64,000 nt of DNA. It comes from Bryoerythrophyllum caledonicum (Eukaryota; Streptophyta; Bryopsida; Pottiales; Pottiaceae). The translations under genes and the position numbers were made by a program. Shown here piece by piece: positions 10,801 to 25,140 of the stretch (positions within the stretch are counted from its first letter, which is position 1; the number at the start of each line of letters is the position of its first letter). A model generated the notes under the pieces. The model did not search any database. It saw only the letters and a program-made list of their open reading frames with translations, and was not told the DNA's origin. Location: the NCBI GenBank assembly GCA_963971425.1, contig OZ020518.1, positions 6,179,989 through 6,243,988 of the forward strand, given 5' to 3'.

Positions 10801-11733
10801 AAGCCTAATCCGCAAACTTAGATAACATGTCTGGGTCTCTGTGCTTTTGACAAATGAACTGAAAATGTGCACTAGAGTTTGACAAGCGGACTACAATGAT
10901 TTCCGTAAAGTGGGGTCGTGATGAAATGCACTCTTTGTGTGGATGACGTTCTACATGATCTATTACACCGATAGATTCTCCCTGGTCTTGTGAGCTCATA
11001 GGCCTTAACCCTTAAACGTTGGAACGACCAAAATCTGGTTGATGGAAGAATGTAAAATGCTCATACATGATGATAAGACACTACTTTCATCCAAGTTTTT
11101 GTGAAGGTGTTGTCAATGAGTGCATGTACCACATGCATTGTAGTTACCCTTCATAGAGTGTGTAATTTTTTTTCTAAACAAGAAAATGTTTGTGACATGG
11201 AACTCAACATAGTGTGTTTTAGAAACTTCTAGCTTTAGCTTGAAGTCTAAAATTTGAGTCATTAAAATGATATTTTTGGAAATTGAGTCCATTGAAATGA
11301 AGTTTATCAAATCTAGTTTCCAATCCAATTTGAAAATTTGAAAAATACATAAAATTGAGTAAGTTATTGCAATTTGAACTTTGGGCCTATTACCATGGAT
11401 GACATATTTTCTAATTCTAGCTGAACACGGAAGTTTCATCTACACCACAAGTTTCAGCACAATAATGTACACCTTCACTGAAATTATCGTATTTTTTACG
11501 CAAAATTTGTATATGATATGAATATTTTTCAAATTTTATCCAAAAAATCACAATAATTTGAATTTTCATGAAAAAATCGTATGTTTTTTGTGACATGAAC
11601 AAAACATGTGGTGTCATCTCAGAAAAATGAAATAAAAATATTTCGACTTACATTTGATGAAGAATTGGAGCACATATTAGAATGAAAATCGGGATTGATG
11701 CCTTAATCATAGCTCCATCCTCTTAAGAGTTAA
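10801..11733 (-). mobile_element. family C copy (C4) interrupted by A1
   Basis: 10801-11004 matches the family C body inverted (AGATTCTCC, ATGATCTATTACAC, GTGGGGTCG blocks). Its terminus GGCC-TTAA-AAAG is split at the TTAA by element A1 (11009-11729), with TTAA on both sides. The left limit of C4 is not clear. Confidence 0.55.
11009..11729 (-). mobile_element. family A TTAA element (A1, 721 bp)
   Basis: Starts CCCTTAAACG after TTAA (11005-11008). Ends with the decayed complement CTCTTAAGAG before TTAA (11730-11733). The body is the inverted equivalent of 29627-30290 and of the A3 element at 53252-55697, with the GAACACGGAA and CACCACAAG blocks near 11420-11450. Long frames on the minus strand are not conserved as protein. 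It sits in the terminal TTAA of a family C copy. Confidence 0.7.
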
Positions 11734-13300
11734 AAAGTTGATATCACAATTCTAAGAATGTGCTTATGTGATGCTGTAGAAGGTGATGTAGAAGAGGCAA
11801 GAGTGTACCTACCTGTTTGTGCATTATCATTTGTGTGGTAAGGAATTTGATGTGAACAAATTATATTTCTGTAAAAAGTAGAGTTTTCTTGTAAATAAAG
11901 GATCTTTCATCACAAATCTTAGGGTCTTATGTTCGTAAATGGGACCACATGCACATGGTGACTTGGCTTGGGAAAGTTGTGGGGGAACCACCGGTTGACC
12001 TTTTGGGAACTTGGGGTACTAAGGGGGAGCGTTAGAGCCCATGGGGTAGGGCCCAAGAGCATTGGATGCAGTGCATCTCATTTGTGCAGAAAAAGGGAGT
12101 ATGCCATTCTTGGACGTCAATTCTCGTGCGTTGAAAAGTTTCGTACCATATTCCTACTGGCTTTCCTCTTCTGGTTGTACTTTCAGGAAAACTCTAGTAT
12201 ATTGGAACTTAATCATCAGCCATGGAATTTGCATGAGCTGTGACTCAGGACTTTGATGTTTCCTAGTAAAAAATTTACCCAAGTTTATGCATAATTGGTC
12301 AAAATATGTGTACTTAAACATTACCTTTGCATGCAATTTGCATGAGCAGTGACGCAGTCAGAGATTCATGCAATTTATTCATAACTGGTCAAAATATATA
12401 TCGTTAAAATTACCTTTGCAGTAACTAATAGTTCATGAATTAATAATGATAGAATTGACTTTTTTAAGAAAATAATAATAATAAGCTTTGTGCACAAAAA
12501 TAACATCTTCAATTTTAAAAATGAAATATTGATTTTGATTTGATTTACCTTTGATCTTTGACTGAATTTTTCTTTTCTTTTCTCAACTTTTTTATGCGGT
12601 AAATATTTTGGGACTTTAGTTTTCATGAATACCTAAGACATGAATACTGTGTCAAATTCATGAAGTTTATATGTTATTCTCAGAAAATAAGGAAGTATAA
12701 TTCATTAAAATTTGCTTTACATTTTTTGTAACATAATTTATGTTGCCTTGTGCTTTATCTTACTTAGAGAGTATATGAATAGATTCAATTGATCAAACAA
12801 TATTTAAAGTCTTCAAATTTTACATTTAAACAATTCTTGGATAAATTTAATTTTTACATTTAATTTTAAAACTTTTTGAAGAATTTAGAAAGTCATTACT
12901 AATAGTTACTAATAATTATTTGTCCCACATATTGCACATGCCAACATTTCACTCCAAAATTGCTAAAAATCAATTTCTTTATACTAGTGACATAAAAGAG
13001 TCCAAACGATGCATGTGGGCTATGCAAATAATAATCTAATTTTCCTTAGACTTAGTTTCTATTTATAAACTTTTTCGTGTAAAGAAAGATTGATAACCAC
13101 AAAACATCGAGAGACCTAACCAACATCAAATAAACGAAAAACTTACACTAAAACAGGTATACATAGTACACCCTCAAGTGCCTTCCTTAGCGGATAAAGA
13201 GACCATCTATCCAGCTAGGACCAATCAACACTAACAAGACTAAATGCCACAGTGATGTCGTTGCAACAATTGTACGCATCTACACAAAGATATTGCCCGC
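11734..13300. other. AT-rich intergenic with a local duplication
   Basis: No gene recognised. Around 12228-12330 and 12340-12421 a block of about 90 bp is duplicated in direct orientation (TTTGCATGAGC ... ACTGGTCAAAATAT ... ATTACCTTTGCA). The rest is AT-rich and featureless. Confidence 0.5.
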
Positions 13301-16300
13301 CGCCGAATCAATAATCATATGGAGAAGTAACAAAGAGAGGGTAGGCCGGGTGCAATGTTAGCCCCATCTTTAATCGCCTTCGGCAACATTGTTGCCAGTC
13401 CCTTGGTCGATCTCCACGTTTCCTATTCTTGAATCGAAACCAGGAACTCCAACAAGATGACAATGCACCACACTGTGACAAGTCCACGAGAAATTCAAGC
13501 CGTTTCATCGGGTGAAACGTGACTCAAAGACCTCCGACAACAAGAGCAAGTCCAATCCCCGAACGGTAGAGCAGAAAGAGGTGGCATCAAGCAAGCCATA
13601 TGCCAACCACACTAGCAATGGTTACAAAGAAACATGGCAGCTGTACCCTTCTTCTTGCCATACACGAAATACGGAAGGTCATCTCGCACAACGGCCAACT
13701 CCGGATAAACGGAGCCATTGATGAATAAATGACATGGAACACAATTCTTAGAGTGCTCCCGACACTCCCGTCCATCTTTGCCTTCCTATAATAAGATCCC
13801 AATGGGAACACGTCCTTCATGCAAAGAATAGTGCGTCATGCCTTGACATTTAACGCCATAGGCGCCTTACGCTGCAGATAAACATAATTGTCCATGGAAA
13901 AACGTCGCAGCTGAGGTTGGTAGGCACCGCTTCGAATACGAGTGTACCGTAAGGTGTCACGATGCTGAGCAATGGATAAATTCTCTATGGCCATAGGCAT
14001 GACCTGCTTGAAGAACTCCACTCAATTCTATAGACACTAGGTTCACACCTCAAAATCATCCAAATCCACAACCGGAGCCAACTTTTCCCAGATAGAACTC
14101 GGTAAAATTGGCTCCCGTCCGTACAACAACTAATATCATGGATTGAAAGTAGCCAGTGAAGCTTGCCGACTAAATCAATATCCCATGGCCATCCATGGTA
14201 TCATCAGATCCCAATCACGGTGCCACCCTGAAGTAATCCATACTTCCGTAGGTCCCACTTAACGGTCTGAACCACACGCTCCGCCAAAGCATCCGAGAAA
14301 TGGTACAATGGTCAATCAAAGCCTTGGTACACAAAGCTTCGAAAGCCCCAAGGAACTCATGACCCTAGTCTTTCAAAACCTCAGCTGGGGCTCTAAAACG
14401 AGCCAATGCTTGATCGATAAATGCCATAGTTGCCAACTCTGAAGAGTTTTGTGGTAGTGCCACAAATCCAATCCACTTGCTAATAAGCTCTACCATCACC
14501 AACACGTATAAAGCTCCACATCAGGCGGCCAGACACAATCCAAGGACCAACGATAGCCCGATCTATTAATAGGAAAAGCTTGCAGCTGTGGTGACAATGT
14601 GTTGAAGCTAGGTGTAATTCAATCACACACTTCACACCAAAAAACATACGTTGCGACCTATTGATACATGCCGGTCCTCCAGTCTTGGCTGCGCAACATC
14701 GAATGAGTCCGTAGCATACCAAAGTGTCCTAGATCTTTGTGTACTTGTTATATCGACGAAGCCCTTTGATTTGGTCGTGGAACTATGTGCCTAGTCCCAT
14801 CTGGCCACACCAAAAATAGAAGGCCGTTCTCCCAACGAAACCTTGCTACTCAATGTCCAACTCAATCACGCTCCATAGCAAAAAGAGTTAGGAGAAGTGT
14901 TTGATATTGTAGCTCGTGGGAAGATTGGACCGCCTTTCCACACATCGCTAACAACTTGAGCCCGATCCAATTCGTCATCCGTTGCCATATCAGTCAATGT
15001 TGATGCGGCGCTAGACGTCAACGTGATTCACTACTAGGAAAACAGTGGAAATACCTCATGAGGTAAGCCGCTGCATGCCACCCCAAAATTGACTCCCTAT
15101 CATAGTCCCCATGCCACCTAGCACCAACCAAATCCTCCTTTAAAGGACTTGGATTGCAAGATAAACCATCCGCATCTAAGTTTGTGATGTCGGCTTGATG
15201 TACAACCTCAAAGTCATACTTGTGAAGAAACAAAGCTCACTTGGTAAGCTTGCCAGTAAGCTTGTGAAACTCTATGAGCCACTTCAAAGGCTAATGGTCG
15301 ATCACCAACGTAAAATGCTGCCCATATAAATAGGGCCTAAAATGGGCTATGGTCGAAACCGCGGCCAAAGCTTCCCCGAGTCCCCCTTATAGGACGAATA
15401 GTTGAACTCCGCATAGTTGTTGCTCCTAAAAGTAAAGGCCACAACGTACTCCCGTCCTTCATCATCCTTCTCAGTCAACACAACCCCCAATCCCACAACA
15501 CTCCAGCTTATGTGCAACTGAAAGGACTGTGTAACATCAGGACCTCGCAACACAGGCGCTGAATCGAGCTTCAGCTTCAAAGTAGCAAACGCCAGCTGCT
15601 GCTCCCGTCCCCAAGTCCATGGTTGATCATTTTCCATGGGAATAGCCAATGGCTTAGCAACCAAGCTAAAGTTCTTAACAAACTAGCAATAGTAATTTGC
15701 TAAGCCAATAAAAACTCAAAGCGGTGACACGTCGGTTGAGGCATGAATCTTCTGCAACGCATCCACCTTGGCTTGCTGCCCGCTAAGATCCCCTGGAACA
15801 ATCATATATTCCAAACATGGCAACCAGTCATGGAAGAACTTGCACTTGCCATGGTGCAAGCGCAATCTCCATTGCTCTAACCTCTCCAACACCGCTTGAA
15901 GATGCCTCACATGCTCTTATGGGCTCCTACTAAAAATGATAACATCATCAATGTAGCATCGGACAAACAGTAACCGGTCAACACCCGATCGATCACCCTT
16001 TGAAACTCAATGGGTGCATTCTTGAGGCCAAATGGAAGAAACTTCCAATGATAGAGTTGATCTTTCCCATCTTGATCAACTCCCAAGAATACATTCTTCA
16101 TCTCGTCATCCAACATCAATGGTAACTGGTGGTAACCAGACCGCTAATCTAGAGTACTAAATACTCTAGCGTGGCCCACCGCATCAAACAACTCCTCCGG
16201 GGACCGAAGTGGACATGGGATATCGGTTTGACTTGGTCTTACAATTGACCGGCCCATAATTCTCACACATCCGCTTCTCCATCCAGTTGCCAAAGATATC

Positions 16301-19300
16301 CTTCTTTGATGACGTAAGCGTGGCACAAGCGTACTCGCCGTTGAAGACTTCAATCAAGCTGGCAGCTAACAACTCTTAACAACGAGTCTAGATTCCAACT
16401 TTCTCTGAAAGACTAAACTTGTACGGTTGTCGGAAGATCGGGTGGTCGTCTTCCAACTAAATGTGAATGGGCTTGCTTTTGTAGCTCTCTAAATTATAAA
16501 GGCTAAAGGCAAAACAACTAGGATACAAACTTATGAACACTCATAACCTCTCTGCCTCTGCATCACTAAGATGTGACCTCAAATCCAAAGGCCAGTCATC
16601 AAACTTCGTCGTCTCTTTTTCCACTGTAGAAGGCTCACCGTGTACCAACACAGTGGATGATTGCTACTTAGTAGTAGAGAGGGCATTCATGCCCCTAGAA
16701 TCCTCACTCACGGGATCTACAAAAAATCTCGTGTTGTGATGATAAAATTGGGAAAAGATATCCTGGGCATCCTCTCGAGAAAGTCTTCAGCCAAAGCTAC
16801 AAAGACACGTTGAGCACGAAGCATCTCAACTGCATGCCTTTTCAAACAAATAAGCAGTTCCGCTTCTTCAATCTTTGTGAGTTGTAGGCCTGTGGCACCG
16901 CTACCCCTCACCATCAGAGTCTACCCTCAACACGCGTGGATGGTCACGTGAACGGTGTTAAATAGCAAAACAAAGGCCACAAACCCAAACTAGAGTGTTA
17001 AGGTCAATGGGTTGACCCAACAAATAACGATGTTGGCCCTCACAGAGATCCGGTGCGGCGGTGGAGCCTGCCAAAAGCCCATCGCCCGCTCCTACTCAAT
17101 GGCAGAAGGCTCCTTGTAAGTTTGGGAAGTAAAATCTTAAACCATATGCGGACCGCGTGTCCTAAAAACAAACGACCCTGGGTACTACATCAACGTAGAA
17201 AATGTCCCCTACGTGAAATCAACGTGGTCCTCCACCGCCAATGGTGGCTCATCATCCTTAATAACCTTTGTAGGAACATGGTGGTCATCCAAGATGTCAT
17301 CAACCCACGACACATGGGCCGTTGCACTTGAGTAAGTGCAAAGGTGAATGTCGCCAATGATGCCATGTTGATCCAAATCCAACGTGTTACGTGGCCGATG
17401 GGCATAAGAGCCCAGCGCCGCGGCATCTACAAACTTGGAGGGACCAAAAAGGTGATGGCAGTATGCGCGATCCACACACACATTCATCCGGGTGTCCCTT
17501 CAGGGAGATACATTCTAAAAAATGTACCCTGGTGGTGTCGATTAGTGCGTAACATGAGCCTAAGAAAATCCACAAAGAGATCGGACCGTAGATCATCCAA
17601 GCCACGTCCACTACCCGCTCGTGAATGGCCTTGGCAAGGCCAACTGGTATTCACCAAGTCCACGGGACCTAAACACTAGAAATCATCTTCGCTGATCATT
17701 GTCACATGACGTGGCAACTTGCCAAAACACCCACGGATAGAAAAAGGTGGTATCTGCTCCGGATACAAAGCTAGATGTTGTTGAATGTAATGGTGAGCGG
17801 TATAGTTGGCTCCAAAGCCACTATCCACGTTGATCTACCGCCATATCTTAAGGCCGACCTCTAACACAACCGCAAGCCCCGTACCGATACCGGCAAATAG
17901 CTCCACAAGGATAATATCCTCATCTAGTGTTCGTCCATGAATAGTGTGAGCCAACAACGGAGTCAAAGAGTCCACTGAAAGTTGAGGAGCATCAATAGCG
18001 TCCACAATCTCCCGACCGCGACGTGTAAGCTCTAACTATGTCCCCCAAGGAGGAATCGGATCCCTGCTATCGCGTGCACGGATCTCCACTGATCTGAGCT
18101 CACTGATTCCGCTACCCTCAACATACAAGCATATCTCTCCTCCAAAAGTGTAGAACTACATGGCAAATCAGATGCCTAGGCATTGCACTCAAACATAGCA
18201 TCTGTTGTAGAAGTCACCGTGCTAGCTCCAAAGACAACTGGAATGAGCTCCTTTTTGCCATCACCGGCAGACCACCCGAGCCTAATCTAGGCCTCTTCCG
18301 TCCAATTTTCCACCTCAAAACCGAGTAGATGAAGCCTTTGCTGACCCACCAAGATGTTGTAGTTAGTGGCATCAATTATAGCACACTCGAGAAATATGTG
18401 GGAGAACAATAGTCTAGATCCCACACTGAGCATCAACTACAACAAATGTCGGGTGTTGCTCATGGCCTTTTCCGTATCTCCAACCAATGTAACAATCGTA
18501 AATCGGCAAGGCTCAAAGTCCAAAGCACCTAGAACCAAATCCTGGGCTAGTTCCTTGCCAATCATCACTGGCTAAGCTCTAGTGTCTAAGATTACATGCA
18601 AGGGGAAGCTCTGGTGGGGTTGTTGTCAATACGGCCAACAACCATGATTCCATTGTCATACACCAAGCGTACCACCGTGGGACGCACACTGCGTTGCTCC
18701 CATGCTAACCGGGCCGCAACATCCAACAAATAAACCACTCCAGAGATCAAGGACCGATCCCTGAAGGATTGCTCCATAGGTGTGGAAGTGGCGTTGACCT
18801 TTAAAGCAAAAATAGCCTCCGCCGCCAATTTTGCCCGCATTGCCACCAAATCCTCTTCGGTAGGTGGAGTCATCACTATCTGCGATACATCCTACGATGG
18901 CATGGGCACCTTGCCCTTCAACATACTACCTGCCAAGTGGAATACACCGGATGGTTGAAAATCCGGTGTCATGAAATCCATACGAGAAAACACCGGCAAC
19001 TACAACACCTTATACACCAAGGTGTGTGCGGCATCTCTATAAGTGGATGAAATTGGTGGGACCGGATTTGCAATGAGAGCGGCATGAGAAGCCCCTGCAT
19101 CCGCGATGTTGAACGAAAGAGGTAACTGGGACTGACCAATGTGGTCCGGCAAACCCGTGTGGCTTGGATGGGCACTACTACCCAACATAGAGGAAGTAGG
19201 TGCCACTATCTATGCGGTTGTCAGAGCACGTGTGATAGATGTTGCCACCACCTCCCCTGAAGCACCATACGAATAGAAATCTATAGCTGAAGATGAGCCC

Positions 19301-21000
19301 TGACCCTTCAGCGGAGGCCGTATGTCTGCCACTTGCCCCAAAAAGACCATCGTGCTCATTTCCTGCTTTAGCTTTGCCAATTCGGCCTCAAAAGTCTTCA
19401 CCGCATCTAATCTAGAACTTGAAGACCTTGGACGCTTCTCTGGATGAAGAAAAAAACAATTCTCATCAGTGTGGCCAGACTTGTCACAATAAGAGCATGC
19501 TTCTTCCCCTTGCCCTTAGCCTTGTCTACAGGCTTAGCCGCCTCGGTCTTGGGCTTGGCCTTCATCGTACTTGCCCCCTTTGTCTTAGAGCAATTTGGAT
19601 CCCCCTTTGTATGATTGACCTGTCTACAAGCCCAACAATGCACAACCTTTTCAGGTTGTGCCTCTGCCAGACTACCAGTAGTTGTAGCAAGCTTATTGGA
19701 CTTGGGAGCCTCAAACAGTGACGTGACCAAATCCGTGGCCTTGCTCACGTCCAACGTTCTATCAAGTGCTTCCACCTCAGCAAAAGCCTTCGCCAAAGTG
19801 GCATTTTTGTGATACCAAAAAAGAGGATGCGGGCCAATCAATTCCACCATCCGCTTATCCAACTTGGAGATAAAGATCTCCACGTGGTGACGCTTCGTGA
19901 ACACATCATCGGCCTCCGCTGACAATCGTGCCAACCGAGTATACATAGTGCATATGATTTCCTCCTTCTTCAGGCGGAAATCTTGGATGCTCTGCATCTG
20001 ATCATGCTTGAACCCTCCATACTCCACCTCCAAATGTGCCATGAACTGTGCTAGTGGATCAAAGGCTTGCAGATTGCCAACCGCCACCAGAGCCGCACGT
20101 ATAGCTATGGCTTAATGAGACATGGCCCCCATGCCAACCCATTCGCCGACAATTGCAACACCCTTGCCCTTACAGTCTTCATCCACGAAACTCTCTTCCA
20201 CCTTAGGCTCCTAGGTGGAAGTAGAGAGTTGGACAACTGCACTCTCCTTGAGCACAGTCACCAACTCCACACGTTGGCACTGGTACTCCTCAATAGGGCG
20301 CAACTGTGCGTTGCGTTGCATGGTCCACCTCTCCTATGGGTGAAGGGCCTCCAACTCCAAATGTTGGGGCAAGAGCTTGTACGTGTATCAATTGTTAAAC
20401 GACGGCGTCCGCTTGTACTTTTCCTTTATCCAAGCTTGGAATCAGAGCCGCCAATCGGGCAAGGAGATGTCCTCAGCCCGTTCCGAGAACTTGTCTCGCA
20501 CGATATGACGGAAATCGTTGTCCATGTCGTCAAACATGCCCACGTCCCAGACGCAAAGCCTACGGCCGGTATCCAATGCCGAAACATGCTCAAAAGCCTT
20601 GTCGACACCCGACCTTGGCTCAAAGTCTGTGGTGGAAACACTCTCTGGGTGGTCTTATTAAGGGGAGCGGGAACATCAACTCCGAGTACTCACCATAAAC
20701 AAAAACGACTTCGGAATCTATCTACGGGTACCATTTAAAGGTAAGGCTAAGAACGACAACCTGCACTTGCAAAACCACCAAACTTTGTGGTTCACCGGTC
20801 ATCACCTCCGGCTAACACAGGTCCAACCACGACCCTCCACATAGCAAGGTATTGCCGGCCATGAATCCAACTTCACCCCTACGGTATCCTATTACAATCT
20901 AGGGACAACAAGACATGGGGCCAACGGAAAATACCGGCAACAAGCCCACAACACGGAGACGTACTGCATAGTAATCTAGAAATAATAACCGGATCCTTTC
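13300..21000 (-). mobile_element. decayed Ty3/gypsy-type LTR retroelement (fossil)
   Basis: Read on the minus strand the parts come in the order gag, protease, reverse transcriptase, RNase H, integrase, which is the Ty3/gypsy order. Gag is at about 19407-20087 with a zinc-knuckle-like segment. A protease-like region is at about 18200-18600. Reverse transcriptase is at about 15700-16370 (FLPFGLKNAP block), RNase H at about 15000-15660, the integrase zinc region near 14500-14760, and the integrase C-terminal part at about 13836-14021. No pair of long terminal repeats could be recognised, so both ends are approximate and no LTR-based age can be given. The coding parts are broken in many places, clearly more than ten, so the copy looks old and inactive. 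Confidence 0.85.
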
Positions 21001-23182
21001 CCCCAACAACATAAAAGCAGAATGGACAAGGGAGTCAGAGCCACTAAGACACACCTGTAGTGGATGGCCTCAAGTTGCAACACCTGCAAGCAAAGAGAAA
21101 ACACTCAAAAGTGTTTTCTCCAATGTCTAAAACTAAAAAAGTAGTGGGACGTTGACTGCGATGTTTAGAAACACAAATCCTTCCAATGTAATTGCTTTAA
21201 TGGATGATTTAACGCGTCAGTAAGCCAATATTACACTAAAATTGGATCAAATGTCAAAGTTTCTATCTAGAAGCGCAAATTTCACTCGCATACGAGTCGA
21301 ATTGCCATCGCAAACTACCTCCAAGGTTTAAACAATAATCTTTTTTTCTTTATAAAAACCACACAAACATCTTATTGTATTTCAACATTTTAAAACTATC
21401 AAACTTTAACACCACTAGTCTTATAATTCCACCACAAACTCAAATTCGCAAATGGAATTGAAAAATAAGTGTTTGTGCAAAAGTTGGAAATTTAGTGATC
21501 AATTCCAGGGATGATCTGTAATTTGATAGAAAAACTTACGGAATATGGGCATTGCGGCACGCATTTAAGAGACCATTGGAATTTGATGGCCTTGCCGCTT
21601 TGGGTCCTCGCCCTTGATATATAGCTCTCGGACACTGTAAAGACTGCTTGCCTCTTTCAATTGGCACCACGTGGCGCTGCCCTCGTTGCTCGCTCTGGGT
21701 CCCGTCCGCCGCCACGTCTCGATTCCCTTGAGCTGGAATCCCTTTGCAATGCTCGCCATATTGTCCCGAACTGTTGTTTCTACCTCGCTGACGTATTACA
21801 GAGTCTCGAGTCATGTTAACCGGAGGCTGCCTCCAGAAAGCTCCTCACGTCTCAAGAATATATTTCCACGAGGTCAGCCCTCCAATCACTCCCGATTCAA
21901 GGTTTTCATGCTCCATGCCCATGACGCCCGATGGTCCATGCCCGGTGGCACATGCCCATCTTCATGGCTGTCGTGGATGATGGTCCCTCACCCTAAAATT
22001 GTGGATATTAAATCGGGACTCTTAGCTCACTTCGGCACTAAGCAGCGAACTCCAACAGCCAGCACATTCCAAACTAGAGAGAACTCCATTCTTATACCAC
22101 CCTTTTGAGCTCAAAATATAGCTAGAAGAATAGCACACAAATTCTAATTTTTGTAACCTACTCTTCCTCTACTCTTCCCATTTTCTACAAATCTTTTAAA
22201 TGCAAAAATGGTGGAAAAATAAGAGAAATATGAGAGGGTCTTTGTCAAGTGAATAACTAGTGAATCACAAGAGTAGTCAAACGTCTTGCACTCCACAAAA
22301 GAAGAATCAACAAATACAAGTAGTATAAGAGAATGCGGAGCCTTTACTAATGATAAACAATCACTTACAAGCAAAGGTAATCATTAAACACTCTCAAACT
22401 CACTCACAAAGCTTCATTTGACAAAGACATCAAGTCAGGGACATGTGCGGCACTATATGCACACACACAACCCTAAGTGGATGGAAATCATCCACGGATG
22501 AATGCGGTGCGCCGCCGTACGTCTCTAAACTTGTAGATTAGTAACAAACTAATCTACGCTAAAATACTACGAGAGTCCCTCCACGCCACGTCCCGTGACA
22601 ACTTATATAAGAACTTCAAATCACAATTGAACTAGTTGCGATGAAACCTAATTTGCTTTCTACAATTCACATGTTAGAATTAGCTTTCAAAAATGTCATT
22701 TTACCGTGTGAAAATCGGAATGAAATCTTTGCTGAAATGCCAATTTCATGTATTATTTCTTCATTAAATGAGGAAAGATTATGTATTATTTCCTTAGTTA
22801 AGGAAGCTAACAAGATTCTACATGTAAATCTAATTTTTGTATAATTATTTTGTTTTTGAAATAACTCTAAACTCAAAATTAGAAATCTAGAGTGTCACAA
22901 TGTTCCTCCTCTCAAGTCTAGCGTTCCTTAAAAATTCCTTGTAGAAGGGATTAAATAGAAAAAAAATTAAGGCCACATTTAGAATCAAGTTAACTTCCAC
23001 CTCCAACCAACCAAAATGTAAAAGAAAATAAAACCGAATTTTTTTATTGAATTCTCCGATTCTGCCCAAAATGGGTAGGGTGAAATGTGCTTGTACCCTA
23101 CTAAGTGAAACCAAGGCTACTAAAATTACATCCACTGTAACCTTTGACTCTTCAATCGACCTTTGTTTGTGATCTGCTGTAG
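21001..23182. other. intergenic between the retroelement and short repeats
   Basis: No gene recognised. The stretch 21540-22100 is more GC-rich than its surroundings but its frames on either strand show no family features; it could be outer retroelement sequence. 22100-23180 is AT-rich and featureless. Confidence 0.35.
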
Positions 23183-23395
23183 TTGTCCCAAAATATGCTT
23201 TGTCAACATTGTCCCAAAATATGCTTTGTCAACATTGTCCCAAAATATGCTTTGTGATCTGCTGTAGTTGTAGTAAACTTAATTACGAGGTCAACGTTCC
23301 GTTGATACCTTTTATTAGCAAATAGGGAAAAGTGGTCAACGTTCCGTTGATGCCAGGGGTACCTTTTATTAGCAAGTAGGAAAAAGTGGTCAACT
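23183..23395. repeat. two adjacent short tandem repeats
   Basis: A 27-bp unit containing GTCCCAAAATATGCTTTGTC occurs almost three times at about 23183-23255, bracketed by two copies of GTGATCTGCTGTAGTTGT. At once after it, a 41-55 bp unit starting GGTCAACGTTCCGTTGAT and containing CCTTTTATTAGCAA is repeated twice (23291-23395). Recent slippage-type duplications. Confidence 0.8.
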
Positions 23396-24077
23396 TTCCA
23401 GATTTATTCAAAATTATGGCAACTTAGCATGGTATTTTGTTTGACATTTTATTCTCAACCTCTAATAATCTCCAGGAATACTTGGAGTGTAAGAAGTATG
23501 TTGCAACACGAGAATAATGAGAAAAATAATGGCACGGTCGCCCAGAGAGTGATTGTCAACACATGAAGAGCAGAAGCAGTGGCAATACACCTCCGGAGCA
23601 GCTTCAATATGAGCACCTCTCGAGGTTCCGCTTGGATCCTCGTGCAGGTGCGATATGGACGTGCATTCAGTCTTGCTGTCACTGTGTTTATTTTGTTATT
23701 ACACTGCAGTGATATTTCTTAGAAGAGGTGGTATTTTTGTCACGGCACAGCGACAGGAGGGTGATCAGTGTCCAATTCTCACGGCCAATAATTGTACTGT
23801 ACCTGCTCGTTGACGTGAGAAGTTTGCTCTAGACCCTTCATAATTTGCGCTGTTCATGGATGAAATCCTGGACGATACGGTAACTCACGAACCGAACGAG
23901 TCACGAGATAAAACGTAATTCGTGGTCTAAACCTTTGAGGAAAATTTGCACATTATCCAATAATTGATGTAACAGATTATAGTCGTTGAAGTCAACTTGT
24001 GTTTGTCGTGAAAATTATGGATTTGGAGGAGTGTATATTTATACCAATCAAGAGAAACTTTCAAAGAAATATTTTAA

Positions 24078-24982
24078 CCCCTAAAGGACCAAGTGTTCCT
24101 TTGGGGGGACAATTTTGATTCTGGGTAGGTTTCTAAAATTTAAGATTTTTTTTTTTTTTTTTTTTTTGGAATTTTACACTAGATTGTCCCTGATAAGAGC
24201 TTCATGGAGATTATTAAATTTGAATTCATGGTTTGAAAGTTAGTACCTATGAAAGTTAGAAATGGGGACTCCGGGCAACTCCAAAATTTTGCCAGAAGTT
24301 TCTATTGACATTGAGATTTCTCATACATGTTGAGAATATTACCTTCATTGAAGATGTCATAAAAATTTCTTGTCTTTAGTGTTAAAAAACATTTAACTTG
24401 AGTCAAACATTTTCACACATTTCAGGCAAGCGGGGAAAAAAATTCATCTTTTCTAAATAAAACCTAGAGTTCTTCATATTTTTCACATATTATTTTTTCA
24501 ACAACAATATATGGTGAGAACCTTCTTATTGACCGTTTGGATTATCAATCTAAAACATATTAAGGTCACCAAAAAAAAAAACAAGAACTAACAATATTTG
24601 AACCTCCACTTGTTTTGAATATGCTACACCCCTCCTCTACCTCTAAAAATTGGTGTACAGGGAACTAACATCATGCTTAACACAATGGTAAAAGATTTAG
24701 ACCTTGTGTAGTGCAAAAATTTGACAGCAAGTGAAGTCAAAGTCTGCTGATCCACTGAACACAGGGAGGAAAATGAACCATTTGCTTGACTTCAAACACT
24801 ATAATCTTTCAATCCGTGCGGTCAAAGTGTATGAAATTTGTGAGAATGTTACTTATCAAGTATTTATTGAGATCCTACGTTCAAAACTAAAAATATACGG
24901 TTTTGTTTCCTTCCTTACTCATTGCACCTTGATCAACAATTTTGAAGTGTTTTTTTGTGAAATTGTCACAGTCCTCTAGGGG
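24078..24982 (+). mobile_element. family B TTAA element (B3, 905 bp)
   Basis: TTAA (24074-24077) then CCCCTAAAGGACC; right end GTCCTCTAGGGG then TTAA (24983-24986). The subterminal hairpin (CCTTTGGGGG) is present. The right third differs from B1 and B2 and matches the diverged copy at 1901 and the fragment near 51890, so it belongs to a distinct subfamily. It includes a T-run of about 23 near 24150. A solitary related end (GATCCTTTAGGGG, TTAA) follows at 25125-25140. Confidence 0.8.
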
Positions 24983-25122
24983 TTAAGAAAGTGAAATCAT
25001 AGGATCTTCTTCAAGACATATGAGTTGACGTGGAACAATTTCTGGGATTTTTGACCATACGTATTTGAAAGGTAGTTGCAGTCAAAAGGAAAAAAATTGT
25101 CCCCCATACGGACCCCTAGTCT

Positions 25123-25140
25123 TGATCCTTTAGGGGTTAA
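25123..25140. mobile_element. solitary family B right end
   Basis: GATCCTTTAGGGG followed by TTAA, without a matching left end in the preceding 130 bp. Possibly the remains of another B element into or beside which B3 inserted. Confidence 0.45.

Noticed and set aside
20067-20738. 223-codon plus-strand frame
   Set aside because: Lies opposite the gag side of the decayed gypsy-type element; no family features of its own.
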